Assembly (NCBI RefSeq): GCF_032027425.1
Contig: NZ_JAVSJA010000001.1
Coordinates: 4,228,001-4,292,000 of the forward strand
DNA from: Microcystis wesenbergii NRERC-220
GTDB taxonomy: Bacteria; Cyanobacteriota; Cyanobacteriia; Cyanobacteriales; Microcystaceae
Length of the DNA: 64,000 nt
Direction: 5' to 3'
A program made the translations under genes and the position numbers. Shown piece after piece: positions 38,101 to 47,951 of this stretch (positions within the stretch are counted from its first letter, which is position 1; every line of letters begins with the position of its first letter). A model generated the notes under the pieces. It was not told the DNA's origin, made no database searches, and saw only the letters and a list, made by a program, of their open reading frames with translations.

Positions 38101-39420
38101 ATGGTCGTCAGTCGTGATAAGGCTCCCACGGCACAGGAAACGTTTATGCAAATGGCACAGGCGGCCGGTTTACGCGGTCGCTTGTTGATTACATTGGGTT
38201 TACTGATTCTGCTCCGTTTTGGGATGTTTGTACCGATACCCGGTTTGGATCGGGCAAGATTAGCAGAAATTATTCAAGGTAACGCCGCTTTGGGAATCCT
38301 TGACCTGTTCACCGGGGGAGGATTATCGACGTTGGGGATTTTTGCCCTCGGCATTCTTCCCTATATCAACGCCTCAATTATCGTGCAACTGCTCACCGCT
38401 GCCCTTCCTTCTTTGGAAGATTTACAGAAAAATGAAGGAGAAGCAGGACGGCGAAAAATTGCCCAAATTACCCGTTATATTGCCTTTGGTTGGTCAATTA
38501 TTCAAAGTATCGGCATTACTCTCGGTTTATTGGTGGCTAACGGCGTTGTGGCCGGAACTTTACCCTCGATCGCCGCTACGGTTCTCGCTTTAGTGGCCGG
38601 TTCTATGTTCGTGATGTGGATTTCGGAACTGATTACGGAACGCGGTCTGGGAAATGGAGCATCTTTGCTGATTTTTGTCAATATTGTCGCTGTTTTACCG
38701 AAAACCCTCGGTGATACAATTACTTTTGCTCAACAGGGTGGCCGACAAGCGATCGCTCAAGTGGTGATTCTCTTGCTGGTTTTCTTGGTGATGATTATCG
38801 GCATTGTTTTTGTTCAGGAAGGAACCCGTCGGATTCCGATTGTTTCTGCCCGTCGTCAGGTGGGTCGTCGTCTCTATCGGGAAAGAACCAGTTATCTACC
38901 CCTACGACTCAATCAAGGGGGCGTGATGCCGATTATTTTCGCCTCGGCAGTGTTGGTCTTACCTTTCCAATTGGTGCAAGCTTTACCCACGGATAACCCG
39001 GTCGGTCAGGTTTTAGTTCAGTTGGTTAATGCCCTGCGTCCCGATAGTTGGGGTTATGTGGCTTTTTATAGCTTACTGATTCTCGGTTTTAGTTTCTTCT
39101 ACGCTTCCCTGATCGTTAACCCCAAGGATATGTCCCAAAACCTGAAAAAAATGGGGGCCAGTATTCCGGGGATTCGACCAGGGACCGCTACTACTAATTA
39201 TCTGGAAGGGGTGCTGAATCGTCTCACCCTTTTGGGCGCTCTCTTTTTAAGTTTGGTGGCTACTGTGCCGACTGTAGTAGAAAGCGCCACCGGTGTCACC
39301 ACTTTTCGCGGTTTGGGGGCAACTTCCCTGTTAATTCTGGTGGGGGTGGCGATCGATACGGCGAAACAAATTCAAACCTATGTCATGTCTCAACGCTATG
39401 AGGACATGATTAAAAAGTAG
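38101..39420 (+). CDS. secY: Preprotein translocase subunit SecY
   Basis: A 439-residue channel protein with ten membrane helices. Landmarks are LLILLRFGMFVPIPGLD (plug region), GILPYINASIIVQLL, GLGNGASLLIFVNI, QEGTRRIPI and the cytoplasmic loop LPLRLNQGGVMPIIFA. It forms the Sec pore with SecE and SecG in the plasma and thylakoid membranes. It follows the ribosomal genes in the usual order. Confidence 0.97.
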   Translation: MVVSRDKAPTAQETFMQMAQAAGLRGRLLITLGLLILLRFGMFVPIPGLDRARLAEIIQGNAALGILDLFTGGGLSTLGIFALGILPYINASIIVQLLTAALPSLEDLQKNEGEAGRRKIAQITRYIAFGWSIIQSIGITLGLLVANGVVAGTLPSIAATVLALVAGSMFVMWISELITERGLGNGASLLIFVNIVAVLPKTLGDTITFAQQGGRQAIAQVVILLLVFLVMIIGIVFVQEGTRRIPIVSARRQVGRRLYRERTSYLPLRLNQGGVMPIIFASAVLVLPFQLVQALPTDNPVGQVLVQLVNALRPDSWGYVAFYSLLILGFSFFYASLIVNPKDMSQNLKKMGASIPGIRPGTATTNYLEGVLNRLTLLGALFLSLVATVPTVVESATGVTTFRGLGATSLLILVGVAIDTAKQIQTYVMSQRYEDMIKK

Positions 39421-39490
39421 TTAGATAGTTAACCAGGGACCTTTTACCGGTTACTGGTTGTTTTTTCCCTTAAAACCCTATATTTAATCC

Positions 39491-40057
39491 ATGAGCAAAC
39501 GGATCGGTGTGATATTTTTGGGACCGCCCGGATCGGGAAAAGGAACCCAAGCGGCAAAATTAGCGGAATCTCTGACGATTCCCCATATTTCTACCGGTGA
39601 AATTTTACGTCAAGCAATTACAGAGAAGACAGAACTTGGTCAGCAAGCACAAGCTTATGTGGAAAAGGGCGAATTAGTCCCCGATGAATTGTTGTTAGGT
39701 TTAATTCAGGAACGTTTAAAACAGCCTGACAGTGCTAAGGGTTGGATTCTTGATGGTTTTCCCCGCACGGTGGCACAGGCGAGCTTTTTAGACGCATTAC
39801 TGGAAGAATTGGCCGATAGTTACACATTTGTGGTCAATTTGGCTGTACCAGATACGGTCTTAATTGAGCGTCTCATGCAACGGGGTCGTCAAGATGATAC
39901 TCAAGAAACGATCGCCCGTCGCCTACAGGTTTATATCGACCAAACTGCCCCCGTTTTAGATTATTACGGTCAAAAAGGCACTCTTAACCATATCGACGGT
40001 AATCAACCGATGGACGCGGTTACGGCGGCTTTAACAGCAGTTGTCACTCCTGGGTAA
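39491..40057 (+). CDS. adk: Adenylate kinase
   Basis: A 188-residue short-type kinase. The P-loop is FLGPPGSGKGTQAAKLAE, the AMP-binding block HISTGEILRQAI, and DGFPRTVAQA is the NMP motif. The LID is short (QRGRQDDTQETIARR), as in many cyanobacterial and mitochondrial AKs. It makes ADP from ATP and AMP. It is the last gene of the cluster present here; the infA-rpmJ-rpsM-rpsK-rpoA group does not follow. Confidence 0.96.
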   Translation: MSKRIGVIFLGPPGSGKGTQAAKLAESLTIPHISTGEILRQAITEKTELGQQAQAYVEKGELVPDELLLGLIQERLKQPDSAKGWILDGFPRTVAQASFLDALLEELADSYTFVVNLAVPDTVLIERLMQRGRQDDTQETIARRLQVYIDQTAPVLDYYGQKGTLNHIDGNQPMDAVTAALTAVVTPG

Positions 40058-40064
40058 AGTTTCC

Positions 40065-40128
40065 CTCAGTCAGTAATCAGTGATCAGTAATCAGTCATCA
40101 GTGATCAGTCATCAGTCATCAGTCAGTA
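40065..40128. repeat. CAGTCAT/CAGTGAT heptamer array after adk
   Basis: Tandem 7-mers AGTAATC, AGTGATC and AGTCATC fill the first 65 bp after adk, next to the left direct repeat of the accessory block. Confidence 0.8.
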
Positions 40129-40140
40129 AAAATTACAACT

Positions 40141-40618
40141 TTTTATAAGTTTTTTATATCAAACAAGCGTTAATAGTTGAGAATATTTAAATTTAAATTT
40201 CGCAATATTTATCTTTTCTTAAGAATTTATTGAAAATAATTCTTATTTGTTTACGAGGTTGCAATACTTCCAGCGATTATGGTATATAGCGTTTTTCAGT
40301 CTGCTGAGGTACAAAAGTTATGGGTTTTAGGCAAAAGGCAAGAGGCAAAAGTCAAAAGGGAAGAAAAATATGTGTACCTCACTAGCTTAGGAAACGCTAT
40401 AATTTCGCAGTATGAAATGATGGGTTCCTCTGTGCTTTTTGGGGTTTTTAGCTGTCTGGTGAGCCTGAAAACCCTTGCTAAATCTACACTAACCTATTTA
40501 AGAACAGTAACAACTGGCGATTAAAGAGCCTTTTTTAAGCCAACCCGTTGATCAATTAATTGTGTAGTTTTGTTGCAAAGAGAAAGTTTTTTTGACAAAA
40601 AGAACAAAGTGTGCTGCC
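40141..40618 (+). repeat. Left 363-bp direct repeat (with a MITE inserted)
   Basis: Starts TTTTATAAGTTTTTTATATC and ends AACAAAGTGTGCTGC. The same sequence, about 90-95 percent identical by eye, occurs at 45274-45636 in the same orientation. Subtracting the 113-bp MITE and its TA duplication makes both copies 363 bp. The two copies bound the nuclease-methylase block. No gene was recognised inside. Confidence 0.75.
40287..40399. repeat. MITE family 3 (TAGCGTTTT...AAACGCTA), in the left direct repeat
   Basis: A 113-bp element with inverted ends TAGCGTTTTTCAGTCTGCTG and TAGCGTTTCCTAAGC (complement), inner TGAGGTAC/GTACCTCA, flanked by TA on both sides. The right-hand direct repeat at 45411-45420 has the empty site (GGTATAATTT). 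Related sequences lie at 26010-26155, 62396-62492 and 62516-62600. TA duplication points to an IS630/Tc1-type mobiliser. Confidence 0.75.
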
Positions 40619-40625
40619 ACTGGAT

Positions 40626-42237
40626 TTAAAATAAACTCAATTGTCCTTCTTGTTTTAAGCGCCAGTTATCATCACCAACTCTCTGGGCAATATCTTCGAG
40701 GACGCTTAGAATCGTCTGATTTTCGGGAGTTGTGCCATTTTTTAACAGAGGTAATATATTAAAAACAATATCATCAAAACTAGAGCTTTTATTATCTCTT
40801 TCCATCCTTCTCAAATAGCTAATCAAATAGTATTTAATTCTCAATTTAACATCGATTTTTGACTTAAACTTACTATCTTTTTTGATGGTATATAATTCAG
40901 TCTTTTCCTCATAATCAAAATTATCTAACAAAATTGGAGTCAAGTCTGAATACTCCTTGGCTAGTAAATCTAAAAACCCTAATTCCAAACCTTTAATAAT
41001 CAATTCATCGTTAATTTGTTCTAGGGTTGCCCCATCATTTTTAGCAATAATTCCTTCAACAGTTTGCATGACAATCTCGGTGATATCCATGCCTAAGTTA
41101 GCTTTCATTACCGCTTTGGGAGTAGGAACTTTCCGAAAATTAATAATTAACTGTCCTGATAAAACTGTAAAGGGATTTTGCCGCTTTTTAAAGCTCGTTT
41201 GTCCATTTTTTTGTGGCACTGCTCCCACATATTCAAATCCGCAACTTTCTGCGGTATCTAAAATTAAATGCCAAAACTCAGGATCTTTGTGAGCAAAGAC
41301 AAAGGATAACCATCGCTCAAATTTCAAAACTCGATACATTTCTCGAATACTTTGGGCAATTAATTGATTATATTCCTGTTTACTTTTTTGGATTGTTCCA
41401 CCTTCAATAGCTTCTAATTGATAGTCCTTTTCCGTCACTTCTAAATCTAACCAAGCATTCCACATTATTGATAAATCTAAGTAGGGAATTTTCTTTCCGT
41501 AGGGAGGATCGGTATAAATATAATCAACGCTTTCATTTTCAATAAAACTTAAGTCTGTCGCTGTTCCTTTAACAATTGTTGCGTTATCAATAGTTTTTTT
41601 ATTAACATAAAACTCCATTTCTTGTTTAGCTGCAACAAGTTTTTTAAATTTAGTTTCATAAATTTTTATTAAGGGCATTTCTCCCGGTTCATGAGCAATT
41701 CTATAGCGATAATATCTAAATACAGAACTATCACCCCCCGCCGCACTTCTTGTGTAATGAAAAGTCAAATTATATTTATTGATTGTACTGGAAAAAACTA
41801 ACAGCAAAGACTCTCTAATATTCTCGTTTAATTCTTGTTTAATCAGATGTTTTAATAAACTTAACTGAGCCAATTGTTTGTTACTAAATAACTGTTCAAC
41901 AGTAGCCACATCAGAACCTTTAGGCAGTTTCAAACCTTGGGGATAGGGATAGGTATTGAGAATCTTTGTTATTTCCTCTTTGGTTTGCGGTTCTCGCTCT
42001 TGGTAGGCTAATTTAACTCGTTCAAAAGCTTGACTTAAATCATCAAAATCAACGGGAATAATTAAAGAATTAACAAGAAAAATAGCCAGAGGGTTAATAT
42101 CAATACTAATCGCTTTGCGGTTATTCATTAAAGCTTCAATTGCCGTCACTCCACTACCGCCAAAAGGATCAAGAATGACATCTCCCAGTTGACTAAAGTT
42201 TTTAATATATTCTGCCACCACATTCCATGCTTGTTTA
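40626..42237 (-). pseudogene. DNA methyltransferase part of a nuclease-methylase fusion, cut by an IS
   Basis: This is the C-terminal 536 codons of the gene that begins at 44697. It holds an N6-adenine/N4-cytosine methylase domain with the SAM motif DVILDPFGGSGVTAIEA and the catalytic motif IYTDPPYGKKIPY. The C-terminal 150 residues have no recognisable motif and may be the target recognition part. The frame has no stop upstream until the IS end, so an ATG inside (42221) could start a shortened protein that lacks the first methylase segment YFTKQAWN. Low GC and AT-rich codon use set it apart from the core genes. It should modify DNA at an unknown site if it is still made. Confidence 0.75.
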
Positions 42238-42246
42238 GTAAAATAT

Positions 42247-44083
42247 CAGCAATTCTCATTTTGAAAACAAAAGAAGATAAAGTTCTCTATGTGAACAAGA
42301 GAACTTCTGTCTAATTATCATTTTTTTTCAAGATAATCATCATAATTAGCTTCAAGAGACAGTTTTAAAATATCTGCCCATAAAAAACTTATCTCAACTC
42401 ATAAATTTAGCTGAAATTCTGACCTAATTTGTGGTTTTTTCAATGAATAAAATAATCTTTCCTTCTCTCGAAAAATTGACATTTTTAACTAGAATTTATT
42501 TTTTTGAGCGGGACATATTCGGTAAGAATAAACAAGAAAAACTCTGACCAATTCTTAAAACAAAAATATTTTAATAAAGTACGAATATCATTAAAAAAAC
42601 TGGTGCGAGTAACTAATAACTCACGAATCTTTTGATAAGTATGATTAACTAAATCTAAAACGGTATGAAATAAAAAAGCTAGTAAATTTAAAGACAACAA
42701 GAACTCGCATAAATGACTTTGACCATGACCAAAATTATGTTCTAAATTATAACCGTGATTTTTAAGAACGTTATTTCCTTCATTCTCAACTTTCCATCTG
42801 CTGCGTCCAGCTTTGACAATTTTTTCAACATTATTTTCAGTAATTTGATGATTGGTAATCCAATTATTTTGATAGATAATTTTCTGTGTTTTTTCATTAA
42901 TGACCGTGACTTCACACCAATTAACTTCGAGACTTGACTCGACCTCTCTCAGAGGAACTCTAGAAACATAACGATAACGATAAATGAGATTCTTTCGTCC
43001 ATCCCATTGTTTCTTTTCTACGGTTTTAACTTCTCCACTTTTTTCTAAAAATTCTAGCCATTCATATAAGGTTTTATGAGAAGTTTCAAGACAAACAAAA
43101 ATAAAATTATAACCTTGTTTTAGAGCTAACTCACAGATAGGTTGGCGAGAGTATAAGTCATCTCCTAACAGGGTTACAGGATAACCATACTTCTTTTGAT
43201 GATTCTTATCTAACCATCTTTTAACAGCCGCATTTTCACAATCTTGTTTTTGCTGCCCATCTTGTTTTTTAATAAATTCTGGTTCTAAATTAATCACTTG
43301 TTTTTGCTCAGGAGAAACCACAATTGGCGTGACGCAACCATGAAAATAAGTTGTCGTTCCCTTACGATGATTGCGGCAATTACAATGGGGACAACTAATT
43401 TTCTTTGAAGAAAAATATTCCGTACCATCTAAAGCTATTAAAATTTCCTCATCTAAGTAGAAAAAATTTTTAATAACTCCCTGTTTTTTTAACCATTGAT
43501 AGACTTGTTGAAAAGAGCCAAATATTGTGGCAGCTGGGATAGGATCTAACAGGTTTCTGATTTGATTATCACAAGGTATTTTTTTGATACCAAATAAACT
43601 TGAAGCATTATCTTTTCCCTTACTAATTTTCATCAAACGTTGATGCTCTAAAAAAGAAGGTGACTGAGTAAAAAAAACCGAAAAAGCCGCCTTAACTGCA
43701 TCTTCTACCTGATATTTGGTATTGTTTCCTGGTTTTCTGTCATCGGGTAAGTCATGTAATTCTTGAACTAAAAATTGTATTAATTCAGGAATTTCTAAAG
43801 TCACAGCCTTTTTCGTCATCGCAGAACAGTTTGATTAATTAATATTTCCAACTTAATAATTTTACCTCAACAGACAACAATCATCAATTTTTATTTGGTT
43901 CTCTTTCTGATGTAGAGAACTTTTGTTCTAGATTTCTCCCATCTTTCAAATATTTTGAGTATAAATACTCTATATACTCACTTCTCTGCGATGCAGTCGC
44001 ACTCGCGGGAGCGCATTTTGTAGCTTGCTTAAAGCTTTGTTTCTGTCTGTATCACTTGTTACTTTTTAAAATGAGAATTGCTG
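42247..44083 (-). mobile_element. Insertion sequence of 1837 bp, IS4/ISNCY-like, in the nuclease-methylase gene
   Basis: Perfect 16-bp terminal inverted repeats (CAGCAATTCTCATTTT) begin at 42247 and end at 44083. A 9-bp target duplication GTAAAATAT flanks it (42238-42246 and 44084-44092). Removing the IS and one copy of the duplication restores an open frame across the junction. Confidence 0.92.
42485..43819 (-). CDS. Transposase, DDE type (IS4/ISNCY-like)
   Basis: A 444-residue protein. The three catalytic acidic residues are visible in LIALDGTEYF, TLLGDDLYSR and RSRWKVENEGNNVLKNHGYN, the last with the R-W-x-x-E spacing of IS4-type enzymes. A CPHCNCRNH zinc-like cluster follows the first Asp. 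The frame is intact, and the IS ends are perfect, so the element may still be active. It is the only gene in the 1.84-kb IS. Confidence 0.88.
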   Translation of the reverse strand: MTKKAVTLEIPELIQFLVQELHDLPDDRKPGNNTKYQVEDAVKAAFSVFFTQSPSFLEHQRLMKISKGKDNASSLFGIKKIPCDNQIRNLLDPIPAATIFGSFQQVYQWLKKQGVIKNFFYLDEEILIALDGTEYFSSKKISCPHCNCRNHRKGTTTYFHGCVTPIVVSPEQKQVINLEPEFIKKQDGQQKQDCENAAVKRWLDKNHQKKYGYPVTLLGDDLYSRQPICELALKQGYNFIFVCLETSHKTLYEWLEFLEKSGEVKTVEKKQWDGRKNLIYRYRYVSRVPLREVESSLEVNWCEVTVINEKTQKIIYQNNWITNHQITENNVEKIVKAGRSRWKVENEGNNVLKNHGYNLEHNFGHGQSHLCEFLLSLNLLAFLFHTVLDLVNHTYQKIRELLVTRTSFFNDIRTLLKYFCFKNWSEFFLFILTEYVPLKKINSS

Positions 44084-44697
44084 GTAAAATATCCATGAAC
44101 ACCAAAATGTCTTTTAGCTTGTTGTTTTTTTACCTCAATTGGTTCTAATAAGGGACGACTTGAGTAGTCAAAAGTTTTGCGACTGATTGGGGAATGGTTT
44201 TGATAGGTAAAACTTTTTCCCACTTGAAATCTATCTGGGGCTAAATACTGGGTCAACTCTTGCCAACTATCGGCAATTGCATCAAGAGAAAAATATAAGA
44301 TAGGTGTACTGGTATCGAGGGTCTTAAATAAACTAAATTCTAGGCCATTACAAAGAGCAAAATAATTGCTTCTGATTTCAGTATGACTCGCATAACTATA
44401 GACCTGTTCTACTGAATCACCTTCGTAGATATTTTCCGTTGGTTTTTTAGCCTCTAATACCCAAGCATAACTTTGATTAACTTTCAGAACATAGTCAGGA
44501 ATTAAATTTATCGGACGTTTTTTACTACCAACCTTTAAAAAGGGATGCCGTAGGGTTTTACTTCTTTCGATATTATCTTCTCGGTAGCCCAAACTTGTTA
44601 AAAGAGGTAAAATAATCACTTCTCTAACGCTGTCTTCCTTAAAGTTAGGGTTATTTTTAATTGCCTGAAAATCAATAGCAGAAAAAATATGATTCAT
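44084..44697 (-). pseudogene. HsdR-N/PD-(D/E)xK-like part of the nuclease-methylase fusion (5' piece)
   Basis: The first 204 codons of the interrupted gene. The region VREVIILPLLTSLGYREDNI and INLIPDYVLKVNQ...YAWVLEAKKP match the N-terminal domain of type I restriction R subunits; the IPDY...LEAK arrangement fits the PD-x(n)-ExK nuclease core. After HFGVHGYFT the IS begins and adds SNSHFKK and a stop (44059). Joined to 42237-40626 the product would have 741 residues: a nuclease-like domain then a DNA methylase. Such a single protein could be a fused restriction-modification enzyme or a phage-defence protein. Confidence 0.7.
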
Positions 44698-45273
44698 GGG
44701 TTAGCACTGTTTGTGATAAGTAGGTAGGCGTTAAAAATTATCAGACACCCCCCTTATCAAGGGGGGATTAAGGGGGGATCGAACTTAAAATCCATTTTTA
44801 ATTTAATTATAACCAGCTACTTAGTTTCGATAAATCTTCCTTACTCAGGGGAAAATCAGACCGATTAACTTTGAACACTTACCATTAACCTGCCGTGAAG
44901 TTGGGTAAGCTAAGACGCATTTAAACCGCCTATCCTTAGATGAGCTACATCTCCCCCAATTCTTTTACTGTTGCAAGAGTGCAAGAGTGCCTCATCTGAA
45001 CAAACAATTTAAATGCGCGGGCAGCTGATGACAGGATTTGAATAGAGTATCTTTGACGATGCCTCAACAATATGAGTTAGACAGGCTTTCTAAAATATAT
45101 CGTAATCCAGTAGAAGTCCAGTTTCAACCCGCTTCTAGTCATACTAAATCCGTTGATTATAGGCTACATATCAAGACAGGCAATGGGGGTAATAAATAAT
45201 CAGTCTTTGATAACCAGATTTAGTCTTACCACTTTTTTAGACACATCGCAGCAGATTCGATGACTTAATTATC
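44698..45273. other. Repeat-filled region upstream of the nuclease-methylase gene
   Basis: Contains a C-run/G-run dispersed repeat (44747-44826, core CCCCCCTTATCAAGGGGGG) whose relative surrounds the nested IS block at 47866 and 60483, and a MITE family 1 copy (44908-45026). A 46-codon frame at 45059-45199 (MPQQYELDRLSKIYR) has no recognisable relatives and is not called as a gene. Confidence 0.55.
44908..45026. repeat. MITE family 1, inverted copy
   Basis: Begins AGCTAAGACGCATTTAAACC after a TA and ends AATTTAAATGCGCGGGCAGCT. It is the reverse orientation of 2094-2261, with CTTGCAAGAGTGCAAGAGTG inside. Confidence 0.7.
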
Positions 45274-45636
45274 TTTTATAAGTTTTTTATATCAAACAAG
45301 CGTTAATAGTTGAGAATATTTAAATTTATATTTCGCAATATTTATCTTTTCTTAAGAATTTATTGAAAATAATTCTCATTTGTTTACGAGGTTGCAATAC
45401 TTCCAGCGATTACGGTATAATTTCGCAGTATGAAATGATGGGTTTTTATGTGCTTTTTAGGGTTTTTAGCTGTCTGGTGATCCTGAAAACCCTTGCTAAA
45501 TCTACACTCAGCTATTTGGGAACAGCAATAAATGGAGGTTAAAGAGCCTTTTAAAACCCAACCCGTTGATCAATTAATTGTGTAGTTTTGTTGCAAAGAG
45601 AAAGTTTTTTTGACAAAAAGAACAAAGTGTGCTGCT
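45274..45636 (+). repeat. Right 363-bp direct repeat (empty MITE site)
   Basis: Same sequence as 40141-40618 without the MITE. It ends AACAAAGTGTGCTGC 177 bp before glmS. CCCACAC heptamers follow at 45665-45700. Confidence 0.75.
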
Positions 45637-45813
45637 GAGTGATCTATATTGCTTTTATTTGTTCTCCCCACACCCTACACCCCACACCCCACACCCTAAT
45701 CTCCTATGAGGGGAAACTTTACCCTTGCCCGTGCGTCTTGAGGCTCTAAGCAAACAAGCGCCAAGCTTGCGATAGAATAGATCGGACTTAGCCTAAATGG
45801 GGTGAGCGAAAGA

Positions 45814-47715
45814 ATGTGCGGAATTGTTGGCTATATCGGAACCCAAACAGCGATCGATATTCTCCTAGCTGGATTGGAACGTTTAGAATATCGGGGTTAT
45901 GATTCGGCAGGGATTGCCACAATTCTCGAAGGTGAATTACATCGAGTCCGCGCCCAGGGAAAACTCTACAATCTGCGAGAAAAATTAGAACAGGAAGTTA
46001 ATCCCTCCCAAATTGGCATCGGTCACACCCGTTGGGCAACCCACGGCAAACCCGTAGAAAGTAATGCCCATCCCCACACCGATAACAGTCAACGGGTGGC
46101 AGTGGTACAGAATGGCATTGTCGAAAATTTTCAGGCATTAAGAACAGAATTAAAGGAGAAAGGCTGTATATTTGACTCGGAAACCGACACAGAAGTTATT
46201 CCCCATCTAATCGCCAGTTATTTACCCAAACCTACCGATGAAGAATACTTGGGGGTGAGTCCTTTCCTCAAGGCAGTTTTAAGGGCAATTGAACGTTTAG
46301 AGGGTGCTTTTGCCCTAGCGGTGATTAGTCCCGATTATCCCGATGAATTGATTGTCGTGCGGCAACACGCCCCTTTAATCATCGGTTTCGGTCAAGGAGA
46401 GTTTTTCTGTGCCTCCGATGTCAGTGCTTTGGTTCCCCATACCCGGGCAGTGCTGTCCTTGGATAATGGCGAAATCGCTCGGTTAACACCCTTGGGAGTA
46501 GAAATCTATAATTTTGAGGGAAAAAGAGTCCGTAAAAACCCCAGAGTCCTCGATTGGAGTCCGACCACCGTAGAAAAACAGGGTTATCGTCACTTCATGC
46601 TCAAGGAAATCTACGAACAACCAGGAGTGGTGCGCGACTGTTTAGGGACCTATCTGCATCCCCATTGGACAGCACAAAATGGGGATAATGTCAACCCGAT
46701 AAATCTTAATTTTTCTGGTGAAATTTACGATAATTTAGAACATATTCAGATTTTAGCCTGTGGAACCAGTTGGCACGCTAGTTTAGTGGGTAAATACTTG
46801 ATTGAGCAGTTGGCGGGTATTCCCACAAGGGTACAGTACGCCTCGGAATTTCGCTATGCACCCACCCCCCTGATGCCCAATACTTTAACCATCGGGGTGA
46901 CACAATCGGGGGAAACAGCCGACACTTTAGCGGCGTTGGAAACAGAAAAACAGCGTCGTTTAGGATTAGGAAAAAAATATCAGGCCCGGATTATCGGGAT
47001 TACTAATCGCCCCGAAAGTACCCTAGCACAAATGGTCGATCAGATTATTAATACCCAAGCGGGGATCGAAATCGGGGTGGCGGCAACTAAGAGTTTTACC
47101 GCCCAGTTATTGGGTTTTTATCTCTTAGCTTTGGATTTATCCTATCGTCGTCAAACTTTGTCTTTAGAGAGAATCGAGGAAATTATTAATCAAATGCGAT
47201 CGCTGCCAAGGTCGATCGAAACTGTCCTAGAAAAACAGGAAAAAGCGATCGAAGAATTGGCCCATGAATTTAATGACACCCAAGACTTTATTTTCTTGGG
47301 ACGGGGGATTAATTTCCCCATTGCCTTAGAAGGGGCCTTAAAACTCAAAGAAATCAGTTATATTCATGCGGAAGGCTATCCAGCCGGAGAAATGAAACAC
47401 GGACCAATCGCGCTTTTAGATGCAAAAGTTCCCGTAGTAGCGATTGCGATGCCGGGGGTAGTTTATGATAAGGTTCTCTCCAATGCACAGGAAGCAAAAG
47501 CCAGGGATGCGCGGTTATTGGGAGTAGTTGCTGACAGCGATACGGAAGCACCAAAAGTCTTTAATGATTTGTTGTATGTGCCGGAAGTTGAGGAATTATT
47601 ATCGCCAATTTTAACAGTAATTCCCCTACAATTGCTCTCCTATCATATCGCAGCCCGTCGCGGTTTAGACGTGGATCAGCCGCGCAATTTAGCCAAAAGT
47701 GTCACGGTAGAATAA
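45814..47715 (+). CDS. glmS: Glutamine-fructose-6-phosphate aminotransferase
   Basis: A 633-residue enzyme. The ATG at 45814 is chosen because the next codon is the catalytic N-terminal cysteine (MCGIVGYIG); a GTG at 45802 would hide it. The glutaminase domain (about 1-240) has GHTRWATHGKP. Two SIS domains follow (about 300-450 and 475-610) with CGTSWHASLVGKY, TQSGETADTLAALE and RGINFPIALEGALKLKEISY. It makes glucosamine-6-phosphate for peptidoglycan and lipopolysaccharide. No glmS ribozyme was seen upstream. Confidence 0.96.
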   Translation: MCGIVGYIGTQTAIDILLAGLERLEYRGYDSAGIATILEGELHRVRAQGKLYNLREKLEQEVNPSQIGIGHTRWATHGKPVESNAHPHTDNSQRVAVVQNGIVENFQALRTELKEKGCIFDSETDTEVIPHLIASYLPKPTDEEYLGVSPFLKAVLRAIERLEGAFALAVISPDYPDELIVVRQHAPLIIGFGQGEFFCASDVSALVPHTRAVLSLDNGEIARLTPLGVEIYNFEGKRVRKNPRVLDWSPTTVEKQGYRHFMLKEIYEQPGVVRDCLGTYLHPHWTAQNGDNVNPINLNFSGEIYDNLEHIQILACGTSWHASLVGKYLIEQLAGIPTRVQYASEFRYAPTPLMPNTLTIGVTQSGETADTLAALETEKQRRLGLGKKYQARIIGITNRPESTLAQMVDQIINTQAGIEIGVAATKSFTAQLLGFYLLALDLSYRRQTLSLERIEEIINQMRSLPRSIETVLEKQEKAIEELAHEFNDTQDFIFLGRGINFPIALEGALKLKEISYIHAEGYPAGEMKHGPIALLDAKVPVVAIAMPGVVYDKVLSNAQEAKARDARLLGVVADSDTEAPKVFNDLLYVPEVEELLSPILTVIPLQLLSYHIAARRGLDVDQPRNLAKSVTVE

Positions 47716-47875
47716 GGTTCCGTTGGGTTGAAAGTGTGGTTTAAAGGTCTATTTACACTAAATCGGAACCTAAGCTGTTTGTAATTCAAATTGCTTGTTA
47801 AGACGAGGCAAAAGGCCCCCCAACCCCCCCCGATGTTGGGGGGGCAAGACCCCCCCAACCCCCCCCTTATCAAGG
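47716..47875. repeat. Repeat debris between glmS and the nested IS block
   Basis: A partial MITE family 1 left end (from 47771, AAGCTGTTTGTAATTCAAATTG) is followed by two C/G-run hairpins (47806-47870). The last 10 bp (CTTATCAAGG) appear to be the target of the outer IS. Confidence 0.65.
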
Positions 47876-47951
47876 CTATCCATTAGTCACATCTTTCTTA
47901 ACATAAAATTTGACAAAAAGAGAAAAGTGTGCAAGATGGCTCAAGGGAGTT

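Noticed and set aside
40279-40524. 81-codon frame after adk
   Set aside because: It begins inside the MITE and reads across its junction into the direct repeat, so it is a chance frame.
45059-45199. 46-codon frame in the accessory block
   Set aside because: Composition is unremarkable, no relatives are recognised and it lies among repeats.
45637-45813. glmS ribozyme
   Set aside because: No conserved ribozyme core was seen, and this class is known from Firmicutes; the region is heptamers plus a short promoter gap.
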